Source of the DNA: an uncultured Peptoniphilus sp.
GTDB taxonomy: Bacteria > Bacillota > Clostridia > Tissierellales > Peptoniphilaceae
Assembly (NCBI GenBank): GCA_902465645.1
Contig: CABQNX010000001.1
Span: 1-64,000 of the forward strand
Reading direction: 5' to 3'
Length of the DNA: 64,000 nucleotides
A program made the translations under genes and the position numbers. The notes beneath the pieces are model-generated. The model was not told the origin of the DNA. It was given only the letters and a program-made list of their open reading frames with translations, and made no database searches. Positions 26,853-36,053 of the stretch are shown in pieces; within the stretch, counting starts at the first letter, position 1, and every line of letters starts with the position of its first letter.

Positions 26853-28294
26853 AATTCACCAACAGTATGTATGTTTTTATAATACTCCTCAAAAGTTGTT
26901 TCTCCTGCTTCAATTAAGCTTAGGATTTCACTTGATAGGGTCTTCATTCCCTTTTTAATTGCCATATTTTTTAAATCTTTAACAGATTCTCTCCTGCTGA
27001 TCATCTCCCTGATTTCAGAATCAACTATCATTATTTCAAATACAGCCATCCTACCAGAGTAACCTTGGTTGCACCTATTACAACCCCTTGCCCTATAAAT
27101 AAATTTACTCTTTATAAGTGGGTTTGTATTTTTAATTTTTTCCTTGCAGTGAGGGCAAAGTCTTCTTATTAATCTTTGAGAGATTACCCCAATAAGGCCT
27201 GCAGAAATTAGATAAGGTTCTATTCCCATATCAATAAGTCTTCCTATTGAAGCTGGTGAAGATTCTGTGTGAAGGGTTGATAGGACTAAGTGACCTGTAA
27301 TTGATGACGAAATGGCTATGTGGGCTGTATCTTCATTTCTTATTTCCCCAATCATAATCTTATCTGGGTCCATCCTCAAAATTGCTTTTAGACCCTTCTC
27401 AAAGCTTAGACCTGTGTTGGGGTTTACTTCAATTTGATTTATCCCATCAATTTTATATTCAATTGGGTCCTCAATAGTCATAATATTTATGTCATCATCT
27501 TGAATCTTTCTCAAGAGAGTATAAAGTGATGAGGTCTTTCCAGAAGATGTTGGGCCACAAATTAGAATCAAGCCTGATGGTTGAGAAATTAGTTTCATTA
27601 CCTTGTCGTAATTTTCTCCAACAAGACCAATTCCTTCTGGAGTGTAAGAAATCCTTTGAATATCCAATATCCTTAATACTATTTTTTCTCCACTACCAGT
27701 TGGAGTTGTTGCAACTCTTATGTCAATTTTATCTCCCTTAAAATCAAAGGCGAATCTCCCGTCTTGAGGAAGTCTTTTCTCTGAAATATCAAGCTGAGAT
27801 AGAATTTTTATCCTCGTTATTAAATGAGGATAAATCTTTTTAGGCAATTCAATTAACTTATTTAGGGCTCCATCAATCCTAATTCTAACTACTATATTGT
27901 CATGCCTTGGCTCTATGTGGATGTCACTGGCATTTTTAGCAATACTTTCTCTTAGAATGTAATCAAGCGCTCTAACAGCTGGTGAGTCTTCTTTGTCCTC
28001 ATCTTCAAGGATAATCAAGTCCTCATATTTATCATTTATATCTTCTAAAAGATAATCTCTTCCGTTACTATTATAGATTTCATCTAAAATTAGATTTATT
28101 TTTTCTATACTAGCTTCCTCAAAGGTAATTTCTCTTCCTAGTTTCTCGCTGAGATTGTACTTTAAAATCTCATCATTAATATGTAAAGAGTAGAAGACCA
28201 CTAGGTCGCCTTCTTCTCTATGGGGAGCTATAAAATTTTTTCGACAGTAGTTTTCTGTCAAAATATTTTTAATATCAAAAGAAAAATTATTCAC
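26849..28294 (-). CDS. pilB: Type IV pilus assembly ATPase (GspE/PilB family)
   Basis: About 481 residues. Hexameric ATPase that powers pilus extension. N-terminal MshEN-like region, Walker A LICGPTSSGKTSS, Asp box IMTIEDPIEY, Walker B DPDKIMIGEIR, His box SSITGHLVLSTLHT, and a zinc site formed by LCPHC and GCNRC. The GTG at 28294 follows AGGAGAGAGGAA and overlaps the topA stop (GTGAATAA), a better start than a GTG seven codons upstream. No pilT-type retraction ATPase is in the window. Confidence 0.94.
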   Translation of the reverse strand: MNNFSFDIKNILTENYCRKNFIAPHREEGDLVVFYSLHINDEILKYNLSEKLGREITFEEASIEKINLILDEIYNSNGRDYLLEDINDKYEDLIILEDEDKEDSPAVRALDYILRESIAKNASDIHIEPRHDNIVVRIRIDGALNKLIELPKKIYPHLITRIKILSQLDISEKRLPQDGRFAFDFKGDKIDIRVATTPTGSGEKIVLRILDIQRISYTPEGIGLVGENYDKVMKLISQPSGLILICGPTSSGKTSSLYTLLRKIQDDDINIMTIEDPIEYKIDGINQIEVNPNTGLSFEKGLKAILRMDPDKIMIGEIRNEDTAHIAISSSITGHLVLSTLHTESSPASIGRLIDMGIEPYLISAGLIGVISQRLIRRLCPHCKEKIKNTNPLIKSKFIYRARGCNRCNQGYSGRMAVFEIMIVDSEIREMISRRESVKDLKNMAIKKGMKTLSSEILSLIEAGETTFEEYYKNIHTVGEL

Positions 28295-30365
28295 TTTCCT
28301 CTCTCCTGTAGTCACAAGTAGAATTACTACATTTTATTGTCTTTTTATTTCTTGAGTTCATCTCTGTCAAAATGCTTCCACATTTTGGACATTTTTCATT
28401 AATTGGCTTGTTCCAAGATACAAATTCACATTTTGGATATTGGTCGCAACCGTAGAAAATCCTTCCTTTTTTAGATCTCTTAACTACAATCTCACCATCA
28501 TCACAGTCTGGACACTTAACCCCAATTTTTTCAACAAGAGGTTTGGTGTTCCTGCATTCTGGGAAGCCCGGACACGCCAAGAATTTTCCATACCTGCCCA
28601 TTTTTATAACCATGTTTCTCCCACACTTGTCACAGATTTCATCAGTCACTGGGTCTTCGATTTCAACCTTTTCTATATTTTCATAAGCCTTGTCGAGATC
28701 TTCTTTTAAATCACCATAGAAGGACCTAACAAGTTCCTTCCAAGGTTTTTTGCCTTCAGCAATTTCATCGAGTTCAAATTCCATTTGGGCAGTGAACTTC
28801 TTGTCAACTAAGTTGTCAAAATTATCTACCAGAATTTCATTTACTGTATGGCCAAGTTCTGTAGGGACAAATTTCTTCTCTTCAAGAACTACATAATACC
28901 TACTTTGGAGAGTAGAAATTGTTGGTGCATAGGTAGAAGGTCTTCCAACTCCCAAGGCTTCAAGTTCTTTAATAAGTGAAGCTTCGTTGTATCTTGGAGG
29001 TGGATTTGTGAAGTGTTGTTCCTTTTTAATATCTTTTAATTTTAGAACTTGACCTTCTTCAAGTGGTGGAAGTTCCTTTGCCTTCTCAGGATTGTAATCG
29101 TAAACTCTTAAGTATCCGTCAAAGTCCAAAGTAGACCCAGTTACCCTAAATAATTCAAGATTAGAAACTATATCTGCTGATATTGTATTAAAGATTGCAT
29201 TTGCCATAAGGGATGCAACAAATCTATTCCAAATCAAAGAATATAACTTAAATTGATCCTTTGAAAGAGAATCTTTTATTGAGTAAGGTGTTTTTGTAAC
29301 ATCAGTTGGCCTAATACATTCGTGGGCATCTTGAATGTTTTCAGTTTTCTTAGCTGGTGCCCTTGATTTCCCAAGATAATTCTTGCCATAAGACTTTTCT
29401 ATAAAGTTTAGGCAAGCATTTTGTGCCTCTTGAGAAATCCTCACTGAGTCAGTTCTCATATAGGTTATAAGCCCTACTGAGCCTTCCTTTGGAAGTTTAA
29501 CGCCCTCGTAAAGGCTTTGGGCAACCATCATGGTTTTCTTAGTAGAAAAATTAATTCTCCTAGAACTTTCTTGTTGCATAGTAGAAGTTGTAAAAGGATT
29601 TGGAGACTTTCTAGCTCTTTTTCCCTTCTTCACAGAGTCTACAGTAAAGTTTTCTTTATCTACATTATTTATTACCTTGTCAGCATCCTCTTCTGTTTTA
29701 AGTTCAACTTTTTTAGCCTTGTTTTTTTCCTTTACACCATAATAATCAGCAAGAAGCTTTCTCCTTCCTGCCCTTAAATCAGCTTCAATAGTCCAATACT
29801 CTTCAGGAATAAAGTTGTCAATTTCCTCTTCTCTGTCGCAAATTAATTTTAGGACTGCTGATTGGACACGACCTGCTGATAAGCCAGACTTAACCTTCTT
29901 CCATAAAAGTGGAGAAATTTTATAACCAGCTAACCTATCAAGCTCACGTCTTGCTTGTTGAGCATCAACAAGGTTCATGTCAATGGTTCTTGGATTTTTT
30001 ATTTCTCTTTTTACTGTGTCCTTAGTTATTTCATTGAAGGTAACCCTATTCTTGTCATCTTCATCCATGCCTAAAATATAAGAAAGGTGCCAAGATATGG
30101 CTTCTCCTTCCCTATCGGGGTCGGTTGCAAGAAATATCTTGTCTGCTTTTTTTGCTTCAGACTTAATTTCTTTAATTAAAGGACCCTTACCATATATATT
30201 CATGTATTGTGGTTCAAAATCATTTTCTATATCAATGCCAAGCTTGGACTTGGGTAAGTCTCTAACGTGGCCAACAGACGCAATTACATTGTAATTTCTG
30301 CCTAGCATCTTCTTTATTGTCTTTGCCTTTGTTGGTGACTCCACTATTACTAGATTTTTTGCCAA
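28287..30365 (-). CDS. topA: DNA topoisomerase I
   Basis: 692 residues. Relaxes negative supercoils. Toprim domain with IVESPTKAKTIKKMLG, active-site tyrosine in TYMRTDSVRIS, and three C-terminal Cys4 zinc ribbons (CDKC..CPGFPEC, CPDC..CDQYPKC, CPKC..CSNSTC). The start is TTG with GGAGAT upstream. It lies between dprA and pilB with short gaps, so transcription is shared with the pilus genes. Confidence 0.97.
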   Translation of the reverse strand: MAKNLVIVESPTKAKTIKKMLGRNYNVIASVGHVRDLPKSKLGIDIENDFEPQYMNIYGKGPLIKEIKSEAKKADKIFLATDPDREGEAISWHLSYILGMDEDDKNRVTFNEITKDTVKREIKNPRTIDMNLVDAQQARRELDRLAGYKISPLLWKKVKSGLSAGRVQSAVLKLICDREEEIDNFIPEEYWTIEADLRAGRRKLLADYYGVKEKNKAKKVELKTEEDADKVINNVDKENFTVDSVKKGKRARKSPNPFTTSTMQQESSRRINFSTKKTMMVAQSLYEGVKLPKEGSVGLITYMRTDSVRISQEAQNACLNFIEKSYGKNYLGKSRAPAKKTENIQDAHECIRPTDVTKTPYSIKDSLSKDQFKLYSLIWNRFVASLMANAIFNTISADIVSNLELFRVTGSTLDFDGYLRVYDYNPEKAKELPPLEEGQVLKLKDIKKEQHFTNPPPRYNEASLIKELEALGVGRPSTYAPTISTLQSRYYVVLEEKKFVPTELGHTVNEILVDNFDNLVDKKFTAQMEFELDEIAEGKKPWKELVRSFYGDLKEDLDKAYENIEKVEIEDPVTDEICDKCGRNMVIKMGRYGKFLACPGFPECRNTKPLVEKIGVKCPDCDDGEIVVKRSKKGRIFYGCDQYPKCEFVSWNKPINEKCPKCGSILTEMNSRNKKTIKCSNSTCDYRREESE

Positions 30366-30390
30366 AATATCATCTCCTTCTTCCTAGAAT

Positions 30391-31470
30391 TTATTTTAAA
30401 ATTTGGAATTCGTTCATGGAAATTTTTTCTATAATTCCCTTAAGTTCCAACTTAGTCAGTATCTTATTTATATAAAATACCTCATTATTTAAATTTATGC
30501 AAATATCATTTGTGTTATTTATCCCCTTTTCAATGAGATTATAGACTGCTCTTTCTTCAAGATCTAAATCAACTTTTTCTTCTTTTTCCTTTTTGTCCAA
30601 GATTCCTGGATAAAAATCTAATATATCTTTTATTTCTATTAAAGGAATTGCTCCGTCACGAATCAGCTTGTTTGTTCCAACAGAATATATAGAAGTGATA
30701 TTGCCTGGCACTGCAAAGACTTCTCTTCCCTGTTCTGCAGCAAGCCTTGCAGTAATTAGGCTTCCAGACTTATCCTTTGCCTCAACAACTACAACAGTCT
30801 TTGAAAGTCCAGAAATTATTCTGTTCCTCATGGGAAAGGTAAACTTGTTGGCCTCAGTCCCTAAGGGAAACTCACTAATAACTGCTCCCTTCTCGGAGAT
30901 TTCTTCATAAAGAGCCTTGTTTGACTTTGGATAAATAACATCAATTCCCGTTCCAAGGACTGCTATTGTATTTAGATTATTTTGAAGAGCCCTTCTATGA
31001 GATAGGGTGTCAATGCCATAGGCCATGCCACTTACTATTGTGAAATCATAATACCTCAAATCATCAATTATCTTATTTACAGCCATATTCCCATAAGATG
31101 AGTGTGACCTTGCCCCCACAAAGGCAATGGGATTATAGATGTTTAAATTTCCCTTAACATAAAGAAGGGATGGAGGATCTTCAATGTACCTAAGTTCATC
31201 AGGATAGTCTTCGTCGAGAATTGTCACTATGTGAACGCCAATTGAGTCAATTTTCTCTCTAATCTTTTCTATTATAAGGTCAAAGTCTTTAGCTCTTTCA
31301 TCTAATCTATTGGCACTCTTTTCAGAAAGGACCTTTTCTTCTAAATAATCAATTTTGTAAAAATCTTCAAGGGGAATATTTTTATCCATTAAGTAGTCCA
31401 AAACTTTTAGAGAGTTTTGGCTGGAAAAATTTATTGCATTTAAAAAAATAAGTAAATCTCTTTCATCCAT
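30391..31470 (-). CDS. dprA: DNA-processing protein A
   Basis: 359 residues. Loads RecA on incoming single-stranded DNA during transformation. Rossmann-like domain with VGARSHSSYGN, SGMAYGIDTLSHRRAL and VLGTGIDVIYP, and a C-terminal winged-helix-like part. ATG behind GGAGGATCC. Clusters with comM, topA and pilus genes. Confidence 0.95.
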   Translation of the reverse strand: MDERDLLIFLNAINFSSQNSLKVLDYLMDKNIPLEDFYKIDYLEEKVLSEKSANRLDERAKDFDLIIEKIREKIDSIGVHIVTILDEDYPDELRYIEDPPSLLYVKGNLNIYNPIAFVGARSHSSYGNMAVNKIIDDLRYYDFTIVSGMAYGIDTLSHRRALQNNLNTIAVLGTGIDVIYPKSNKALYEEISEKGAVISEFPLGTEANKFTFPMRNRIISGLSKTVVVVEAKDKSGSLITARLAAEQGREVFAVPGNITSIYSVGTNKLIRDGAIPLIEIKDILDFYPGILDKKEKEEKVDLDLEERAVYNLIEKGINNTNDICINLNNEVFYINKILTKLELKGIIEKISMNEFQILK

Positions 31471-31479
31471 TGGATCCTC

Positions 31480-33000
31480 CTAGTTGCCCCAGAACTTCTT
31501 GTCCATAGTCCTATACTGGATACTTTCAAGAACGTGATCTTCTTTTATATTTTCACATCCATCCATGTCGGCAATGGTCCTTGCAATCTTTAAAATTTTA
31601 TTGTAAGTCCTTGCACTCATTCCATATTTTTTAAAGGCAAGCTCTAAAATTTTTTCAGAGCCCTTATCTAAGGCACAATATCTTTTTAATTTGTTTTCAG
31701 GAATTTCAGAGTTGTATTTAAAAGTCTCATCCCTAAACCTATCCTTTTGAAGTTCCCTAACATACTTGACCCTGTTTCTTATAGCTTCAGAAGATTCTCC
31801 AGACCTCTCAGAAGAAATATCCTTGTAATTAACTTCAGGTACCTCAAGATGGATGTCAATCCTATCCAAAAGAGGATGAGAAATTTTCGAAAGATATCTT
31901 TGGATTTCATAAGGAGAACAAGTACACTCGTGTGTCTTGGAATTATGGTAACCACAAGGGCAGGGGTTTAAGGCAACAACAAGCTGGAAGTCTGCTGGAT
32001 ATTTAACATTTGCGTTTGCACGAGATATTATTATATCCTTGGATTCCATTGGCTGACGCAAAACTTCTAAGACTGACTTAGAAAATTCAGGCAATTCATC
32101 TAAAAATAAGACTCCATTATGGGCAAGAGAAATTTCTCCTGGCTTTGGTATCCTTCCTCCACCTATCAGTGAAACTGCTGATGCTGTATGGTGGGGCGAC
32201 CTAAAGGGTGGCTTTGTTATAAGTGAATTGTCGTCTAAGAGTCCTGATATAGAATAAATTTTTGTAACTTCAATGGCTTCTTCAAAGTCAAGTTCTGGCA
32301 AAATTGTTGGAAATCTTTTTGCAGCCATAGTCTTTCCCGAACCTGGCGAACCTAAAATTAAAATATTGGACTTTGCAGATGCGGAAATTTCTAGAGCTCT
32401 CTTCAAATTTTCTTGGCCCTTTATATCAGAAAAATCCATGTCATAAGAAACCTTTTCCCTCTTTAGATTTCCCATGCATCTTTCAATTTGAAGCTCTCCT
32501 CTTATAAAAGACACAACTTCCTCTAAGGTCTTCACAGGATAAATTTCCACATCAGATACTATGGCACATTCCTTGCGATTTTCATAGGGAACGATGAATT
32601 TTCTGTAGCCCTTCTCCCTCATGGATATGACCATGGGAAGGGCACCTTGAATTTTATTTACCTTACCATCAAGGGCAAGCTCGCCCATGTAGACATAGGG
32701 TGAGTAGTCCATCTCAAGGCTTTCATCACAACTTAAGAGGCTCACTGCAATGGCTAGGTCAAGCTGAGTTCCGTCTTTTCTAAGATTGGCAGGAGCTAAA
32801 TTTATTGTAATCCTCTTTTTCGGAAAGTCGTATCCAGAATTTTTTATTGCCGACTTTACCCTCTCTGTTGATTCTTTTACAGCTGTATCTGCAAGTCCAA
32901 CTAGGATAATTTTTGGCATTCCATTTGATAAGTCTACTTCCACATCAACTGGATATCCATTGAGTCCAGTTAAGGTACAAGTTTTAGTGCAAGAGTACAT
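31480..33000 (-). CDS. comM: YifB/ComM family AAA+ Mg-chelatase-like ATPase
   Basis: 506 residues. Lon-protease-like N-terminal domain, Walker A LGSPGSGKTMAAKRFP, the LFLDELPEF Walker B, and a C-terminal Mg-chelatase domain with a Cys cluster (PCPCGYHNSKTHECTC). ComM is a branch-migration helicase for integration of transforming DNA in Gram-negatives. First gene of the dprA-topA-pilus operon. ATG behind AAGGAGG. Confidence 0.93.
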   Translation of the reverse strand: MYSCTKTCTLTGLNGYPVDVEVDLSNGMPKIILVGLADTAVKESTERVKSAIKNSGYDFPKKRITINLAPANLRKDGTQLDLAIAVSLLSCDESLEMDYSPYVYMGELALDGKVNKIQGALPMVISMREKGYRKFIVPYENRKECAIVSDVEIYPVKTLEEVVSFIRGELQIERCMGNLKREKVSYDMDFSDIKGQENLKRALEISASAKSNILILGSPGSGKTMAAKRFPTILPELDFEEAIEVTKIYSISGLLDDNSLITKPPFRSPHHTASAVSLIGGGRIPKPGEISLAHNGVLFLDELPEFSKSVLEVLRQPMESKDIIISRANANVKYPADFQLVVALNPCPCGYHNSKTHECTCSPYEIQRYLSKISHPLLDRIDIHLEVPEVNYKDISSERSGESSEAIRNRVKYVRELQKDRFRDETFKYNSEIPENKLKRYCALDKGSEKILELAFKKYGMSARTYNKILKIARTIADMDGCENIKEDHVLESIQYRTMDKKFWGN

Positions 33001-33043
33001 AAAACCTCCTTATCTATTTATGTAAATTACTTTTATTTTCTTA

Positions 33044-33071
33044 ATTATATTTTAGCAGAAAACCTTTACAA
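33044..33071 (-). promoter_or_regulatory. Promoter of the comM-dprA-topA-pil operon
   Basis: -35 TTGTAA (complement 33066-33071), 16-bp spacer, -10 TATAAT (complement 33044-33049), 44 bases before the comM ATG and right after the terminator of the upstream gene. Confidence 0.7.
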
Positions 33072-33085
33072 ATTCTAAAGTAATT

Positions 33086-33119
33086 AAAAAAAGTCAGGCT
33101 TCTTTGCCTGACTTAAAAA
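33086..33119 (-). terminator. Terminator of the M29 aminopeptidase gene
   Basis: A perfect 9-bp stem (33091-33099 with 33106-33114), 6-nt loop, A/T runs on both sides. Confidence 0.85.
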
Positions 33120-33125
33120 TTATTA

Positions 33126-34373
33126 TTAAATTACAAAATTTCCTTCTTTAAAGATTTGAACTTGCTCTCCATTTTCTTTTACGCCAATGATTTCTGTTGT
33201 TTCATCGCCCACCATGAAGTCAACATGAGTTAGTGAATCGTTCATTCCTCTTTCCTTTAATTCTTCTATTGAGAGTTTTTCTCCACCTTCAAGGCAAGTT
33301 GGATAAGACTTACCTAGGGCAAAGTGGCAGGATGCATTTTCATCATAAAGTGTGTTGTAGAAAAGAACCTTTCTCATGGAAATTGGTGTGTTATAAGAAA
33401 CTAGAGCAACTTCTCCTAGTCTCTTTGCTCCTTCATCAGTTTCTAAAATATTTTTTAAATATTCCTTTCCAGCTTTTGCATCATAATCCACAACAAGTCC
33501 ATCCTTGAAGACTAGATAAAAGTCTTCTATTAAATTTCCGTTGTAATTAAGAGGCATTGTTGAATAAACTTTTCCATTAACTCCATCAAGTCTTGGAGCA
33601 GAGAAAACTTCTTCACTTGGCATGTTGGCAATAAATTCTTCTCCATCAGAATTTACGTCTCCTGCTCCTGCAAAGATGTAGCCCTTTGGAAGTCCAACTT
33701 CAAGGTCTGTTCCCTTTTCAGACTTGTAAATTAATTTTTCAAATTTAGCATCATTTAAGAATTTGCTGTATCTGTTTAAGTTATCTACGTGATTTTCTAG
33801 GGCTTTTTCTGGATCATCTTCAAAAAGTCTAACTGAATTAAAGATCTCAAACCAAAGCCTTCTAACAGCTTCGCCTTCTTCAAGGTCTGGAAAAACTTTT
33901 GTAGCCCAAGATGGGATACTTGCTCCTACAACAATCCAAGAAACATAGTTTGCCATCATCTTTGCAGAAAAATCTCTTAGGGCCTTGGAGTTTGCCAGGT
34001 TAGACTGGAATAGTTTATCAGAATCTACTCCCTTGAAGGCATCTGGGTCCGAACCTGTAACTGAAAGGTACTTAGCCTTTTTTTCCATGTAGTAGTTTTC
34101 CTTATCAACCTTGTGCTTAGGAATGTCTGTTAAGACATCGAGGCTTTCATTTTCATACTTAAGTCTAGAAATAAGTTGATCTCTGTAGTCAACTACAACT
34201 TCGCCGGCACCTAGTTCATAGGCTTTTTTTGTACATTTAATAGCAAAGTCTCTTGCTTCAATGGGACATCTAACAACAAGCTTGTCTCCATCTTTAATCT
34301 TTAAACCAATCTTTAAAATTAGTTCTGCGTATTTTTCTATATAGTCATCGACTTTAAAATTTTTATAGTCCAT
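33126..34373 (-). CDS. M29 family aminopeptidase
   Basis: 415 residues, AmpS/PepS/aminopeptidase T type, a dinuclear metal exopeptidase. Family segments: the LVVRCPIEARDFA strand, EVFSAPRLDGVNG with the metal-binding Glu, NTLYDENASCHFALG, and SLTHVDFMVGD near the end with the His and Asp ligands. Cytoplasmic, no leader. ATG behind GAAGGGATGATTAA. Flanked by terminators, so transcribed alone. Confidence 0.93.
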   Translation of the reverse strand: MDYKNFKVDDYIEKYAELILKIGLKIKDGDKLVVRCPIEARDFAIKCTKKAYELGAGEVVVDYRDQLISRLKYENESLDVLTDIPKHKVDKENYYMEKKAKYLSVTGSDPDAFKGVDSDKLFQSNLANSKALRDFSAKMMANYVSWIVVGASIPSWATKVFPDLEEGEAVRRLWFEIFNSVRLFEDDPEKALENHVDNLNRYSKFLNDAKFEKLIYKSEKGTDLEVGLPKGYIFAGAGDVNSDGEEFIANMPSEEVFSAPRLDGVNGKVYSTMPLNYNGNLIEDFYLVFKDGLVVDYDAKAGKEYLKNILETDEGAKRLGEVALVSYNTPISMRKVLFYNTLYDENASCHFALGKSYPTCLEGGEKLSIEELKERGMNDSLTHVDFMVGDETTEIIGVKENGEQVQIFKEGNFVI

Positions 34374-34440
34374 TTAATCATCCCTTCAATTAATAAATTT
34401 ATTTAAAATTAATATACAACAAATTATTATAAGATGCAAA

Positions 34441-34473
34441 AAAAGATACTACTCTCATTGAGTAGCATCTTTA
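34441..34473 (-). terminator. Terminator of the carboxyltransferase gene
   Basis: A 13-position stem with one mismatch (34442-34454 with 34460-34472), followed on the minus strand by a T7 run. Confidence 0.85.
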
Positions 34474-34481
34474 AATCAAAT

Positions 34482-35825
34482 TTATTTAGAATATTTCTTT
34501 GATAGGAAGTCCTTGGCAACTTGTGGGAAAAGTGCGTAAGTCAATACGTCTTCATCACATCTTGCAAGGTCACCAATTTCTGCCTTGTACTTATCAAAAG
34601 CTGGTTCTAGGTGGTTAGCAGGTCTGTCAGTAATAACTTCTGCATCACCAATTATAGATTTTCTAAAAGCTTCGTCAACTTCCACTGGAGTCTTTCCGTA
34701 AAGTCCCTTTAGATAATCCTTGATTTCATTTGGAACCATCTTGTATCTCTTGCCAGTCATAACGTTAAAGGAAGCTTGTGTACCAACCATTTGACTCATT
34801 GGAGTAACAAGTGGTGGGAAACCCATGTCCCTTCTAACATTTGGAACTTCTGCAAGAACCTTGTCAAATAAGTGGTCTTGCTTAGCAGCAGAAAGTTGAG
34901 AGCTTAGGTTTGAAAGCATTCCTCCAGGAACTTGATAAATTAGTCCCTTTGGATCAACTGTAAGCATTTTAACCCTCATTGTTCCATTGTTAAGATATTT
35001 ATTTTTAACTTCTTGGAAGTAAGGTGCAAGTTCATTTAGAATGTCTAGGTCAAGGTCAACATCATAACCTGCTTCTTTTAAAATAAGAGCAAGAGTTTCT
35101 GTTGGTGGTTGACTTGTTCCACCTGAGAAAGGAGAAATTGCTGTGTCAATAATATCGGCACCTTCTTCAATGCCCTTTAGGTAAGTCATTGATCCACAAC
35201 CAGTTGTTTCGTGAGTGTGAAGTTCTATTGGAATGTCAATTACCTTTCTCATTGACCTAACTAGGTCTCTTGAAACTGGTGGAGTTAAAATTCCAGCCAT
35301 GTCCTTGATGGCAATGGAGTCAGCACCCATTTCTTGAACCTTCTTTGCAAGGTCAGTAAAGTATTCAATAGTGTGAACTTCTGAAGTTGTATAGCAAATT
35401 GCTACTTGAGCTTCTGCTCCAGCCTTCTTTGTTGCCTTAAGTGAAGTTTCAATATTTCTTACATCATTTAGGGCATCAAAAATTCTTATTATGTCAATTC
35501 CATTTTTTACAGATAATTCAATGAATTTTTCTACGATGTCATCTGGATAGTTTTTATAACCTAAAAGGTTTTGACCTCTTAGAAGCATTTGTGTCTTTGT
35601 GTTTTTAAAGTGAGACTTGATATTTCTTAATCTTTCCCATGGATCTTCGTCCAAGTATCTTATACAGGAGTCAAAAGTTGCTCCTCCCCAACACTCGATA
35701 GCCTTGTAGCCAACTTTGTCAAGTCTTTCTAGTGCAGGTTCCATGTCCTTATAAGTCATTCGTGTTGCCATAAGTGATTGGTGGGCGTCACGAAGAATAG
35801 TATCAACAAATTCTATTTTTTTCAT
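34482..35825 (-). CDS. Biotin-dependent carboxyltransferase subunit without a biotin domain (oxaloacetate decarboxylase alpha / PycB-like)
   Basis: 447 residues. HMGL-like TIM barrel of the transcarboxylase 5S type: FVDTILRDAHQSLMATRM at the N-terminus, LLRGQNLLGYKNY, the carboxylated-lysine segment AIKDMAGIL and the metal motif LHTHETTG, then the conserved C-terminal carboxylase domain. The protein stops where a Pro/Ala linker and a biotinyl domain with MKM would follow in full alpha subunits. The biotin carrier must come from another gene, absent from this window. ATG behind AGGAGG. Confidence 0.9.
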   Translation of the reverse strand: MKKIEFVDTILRDAHQSLMATRMTYKDMEPALERLDKVGYKAIECWGGATFDSCIRYLDEDPWERLRNIKSHFKNTKTQMLLRGQNLLGYKNYPDDIVEKFIELSVKNGIDIIRIFDALNDVRNIETSLKATKKAGAEAQVAICYTTSEVHTIEYFTDLAKKVQEMGADSIAIKDMAGILTPPVSRDLVRSMRKVIDIPIELHTHETTGCGSMTYLKGIEEGADIIDTAISPFSGGTSQPPTETLALILKEAGYDVDLDLDILNELAPYFQEVKNKYLNNGTMRVKMLTVDPKGLIYQVPGGMLSNLSSQLSAAKQDHLFDKVLAEVPNVRRDMGFPPLVTPMSQMVGTQASFNVMTGKRYKMVPNEIKDYLKGLYGKTPVEVDEAFRKSIIGDAEVITDRPANHLEPAFDKYKAEIGDLARCDEDVLTYALFPQVAKDFLSKKYSK

Positions 35826-35972
35826 AAATCCTCCTAGGTATTCTATACGTTCAGATTATTCTTATTAACTTAAGTATAACACAAATCCTTCAAATTTTTT
35901 AATACTTAAATGGGTTTTATAACAAATAATTTTTGTTGCTCTATAAAGTTTTCATTATATTTTGTAAATCTC

Positions 35973-36001
35973 TTTACAAAGCCATTATCATTTAGTATAA
36001 T
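35973..36001 (+). promoter_or_regulatory. Promoter of rpsD
   Basis: -35 TTTACA (35973-35978), 17-bp spacer, -10 TATAAT (35996-36001). Predicted start near 36008, immediately before the leader hairpin. Confidence 0.8.
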
Positions 36002-36009
36002 GCTATCGG

Positions 36010-36043
36010 CTTATAAATTATCGCGGCGAAAATTTATAAGGAG
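36010..36043 (+). promoter_or_regulatory. rpsD leader hairpin that overlaps the ribosome-binding site
   Basis: A perfect 10-bp stem (36010-36019 with 36031-36040) with a GC-rich 11-nt loop ATCGCGGCGAA. Its 3' strand ends in AAG, the first bases of the AAGGAG ribosome-binding site (36038-36043). This is a candidate autogenous S4-binding leader; the link to S4 binding is inference. Confidence 0.55.
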
Positions 36044-36053
36044 TTTGATAAAA

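Noticed and set aside
26849..28315. Longer start of pilB at a GTG seven codons upstream
   Set aside because: It would place the good AGGAGAGAGG site inside the gene; the downstream GTG has ideal spacing and overlaps the topA stop.
35910..36053. 48-codon N-terminal extension of S4
   Set aside because: The promoter and leader hairpin lie inside it, and the standard S4 start follows a strong AAGGAG.
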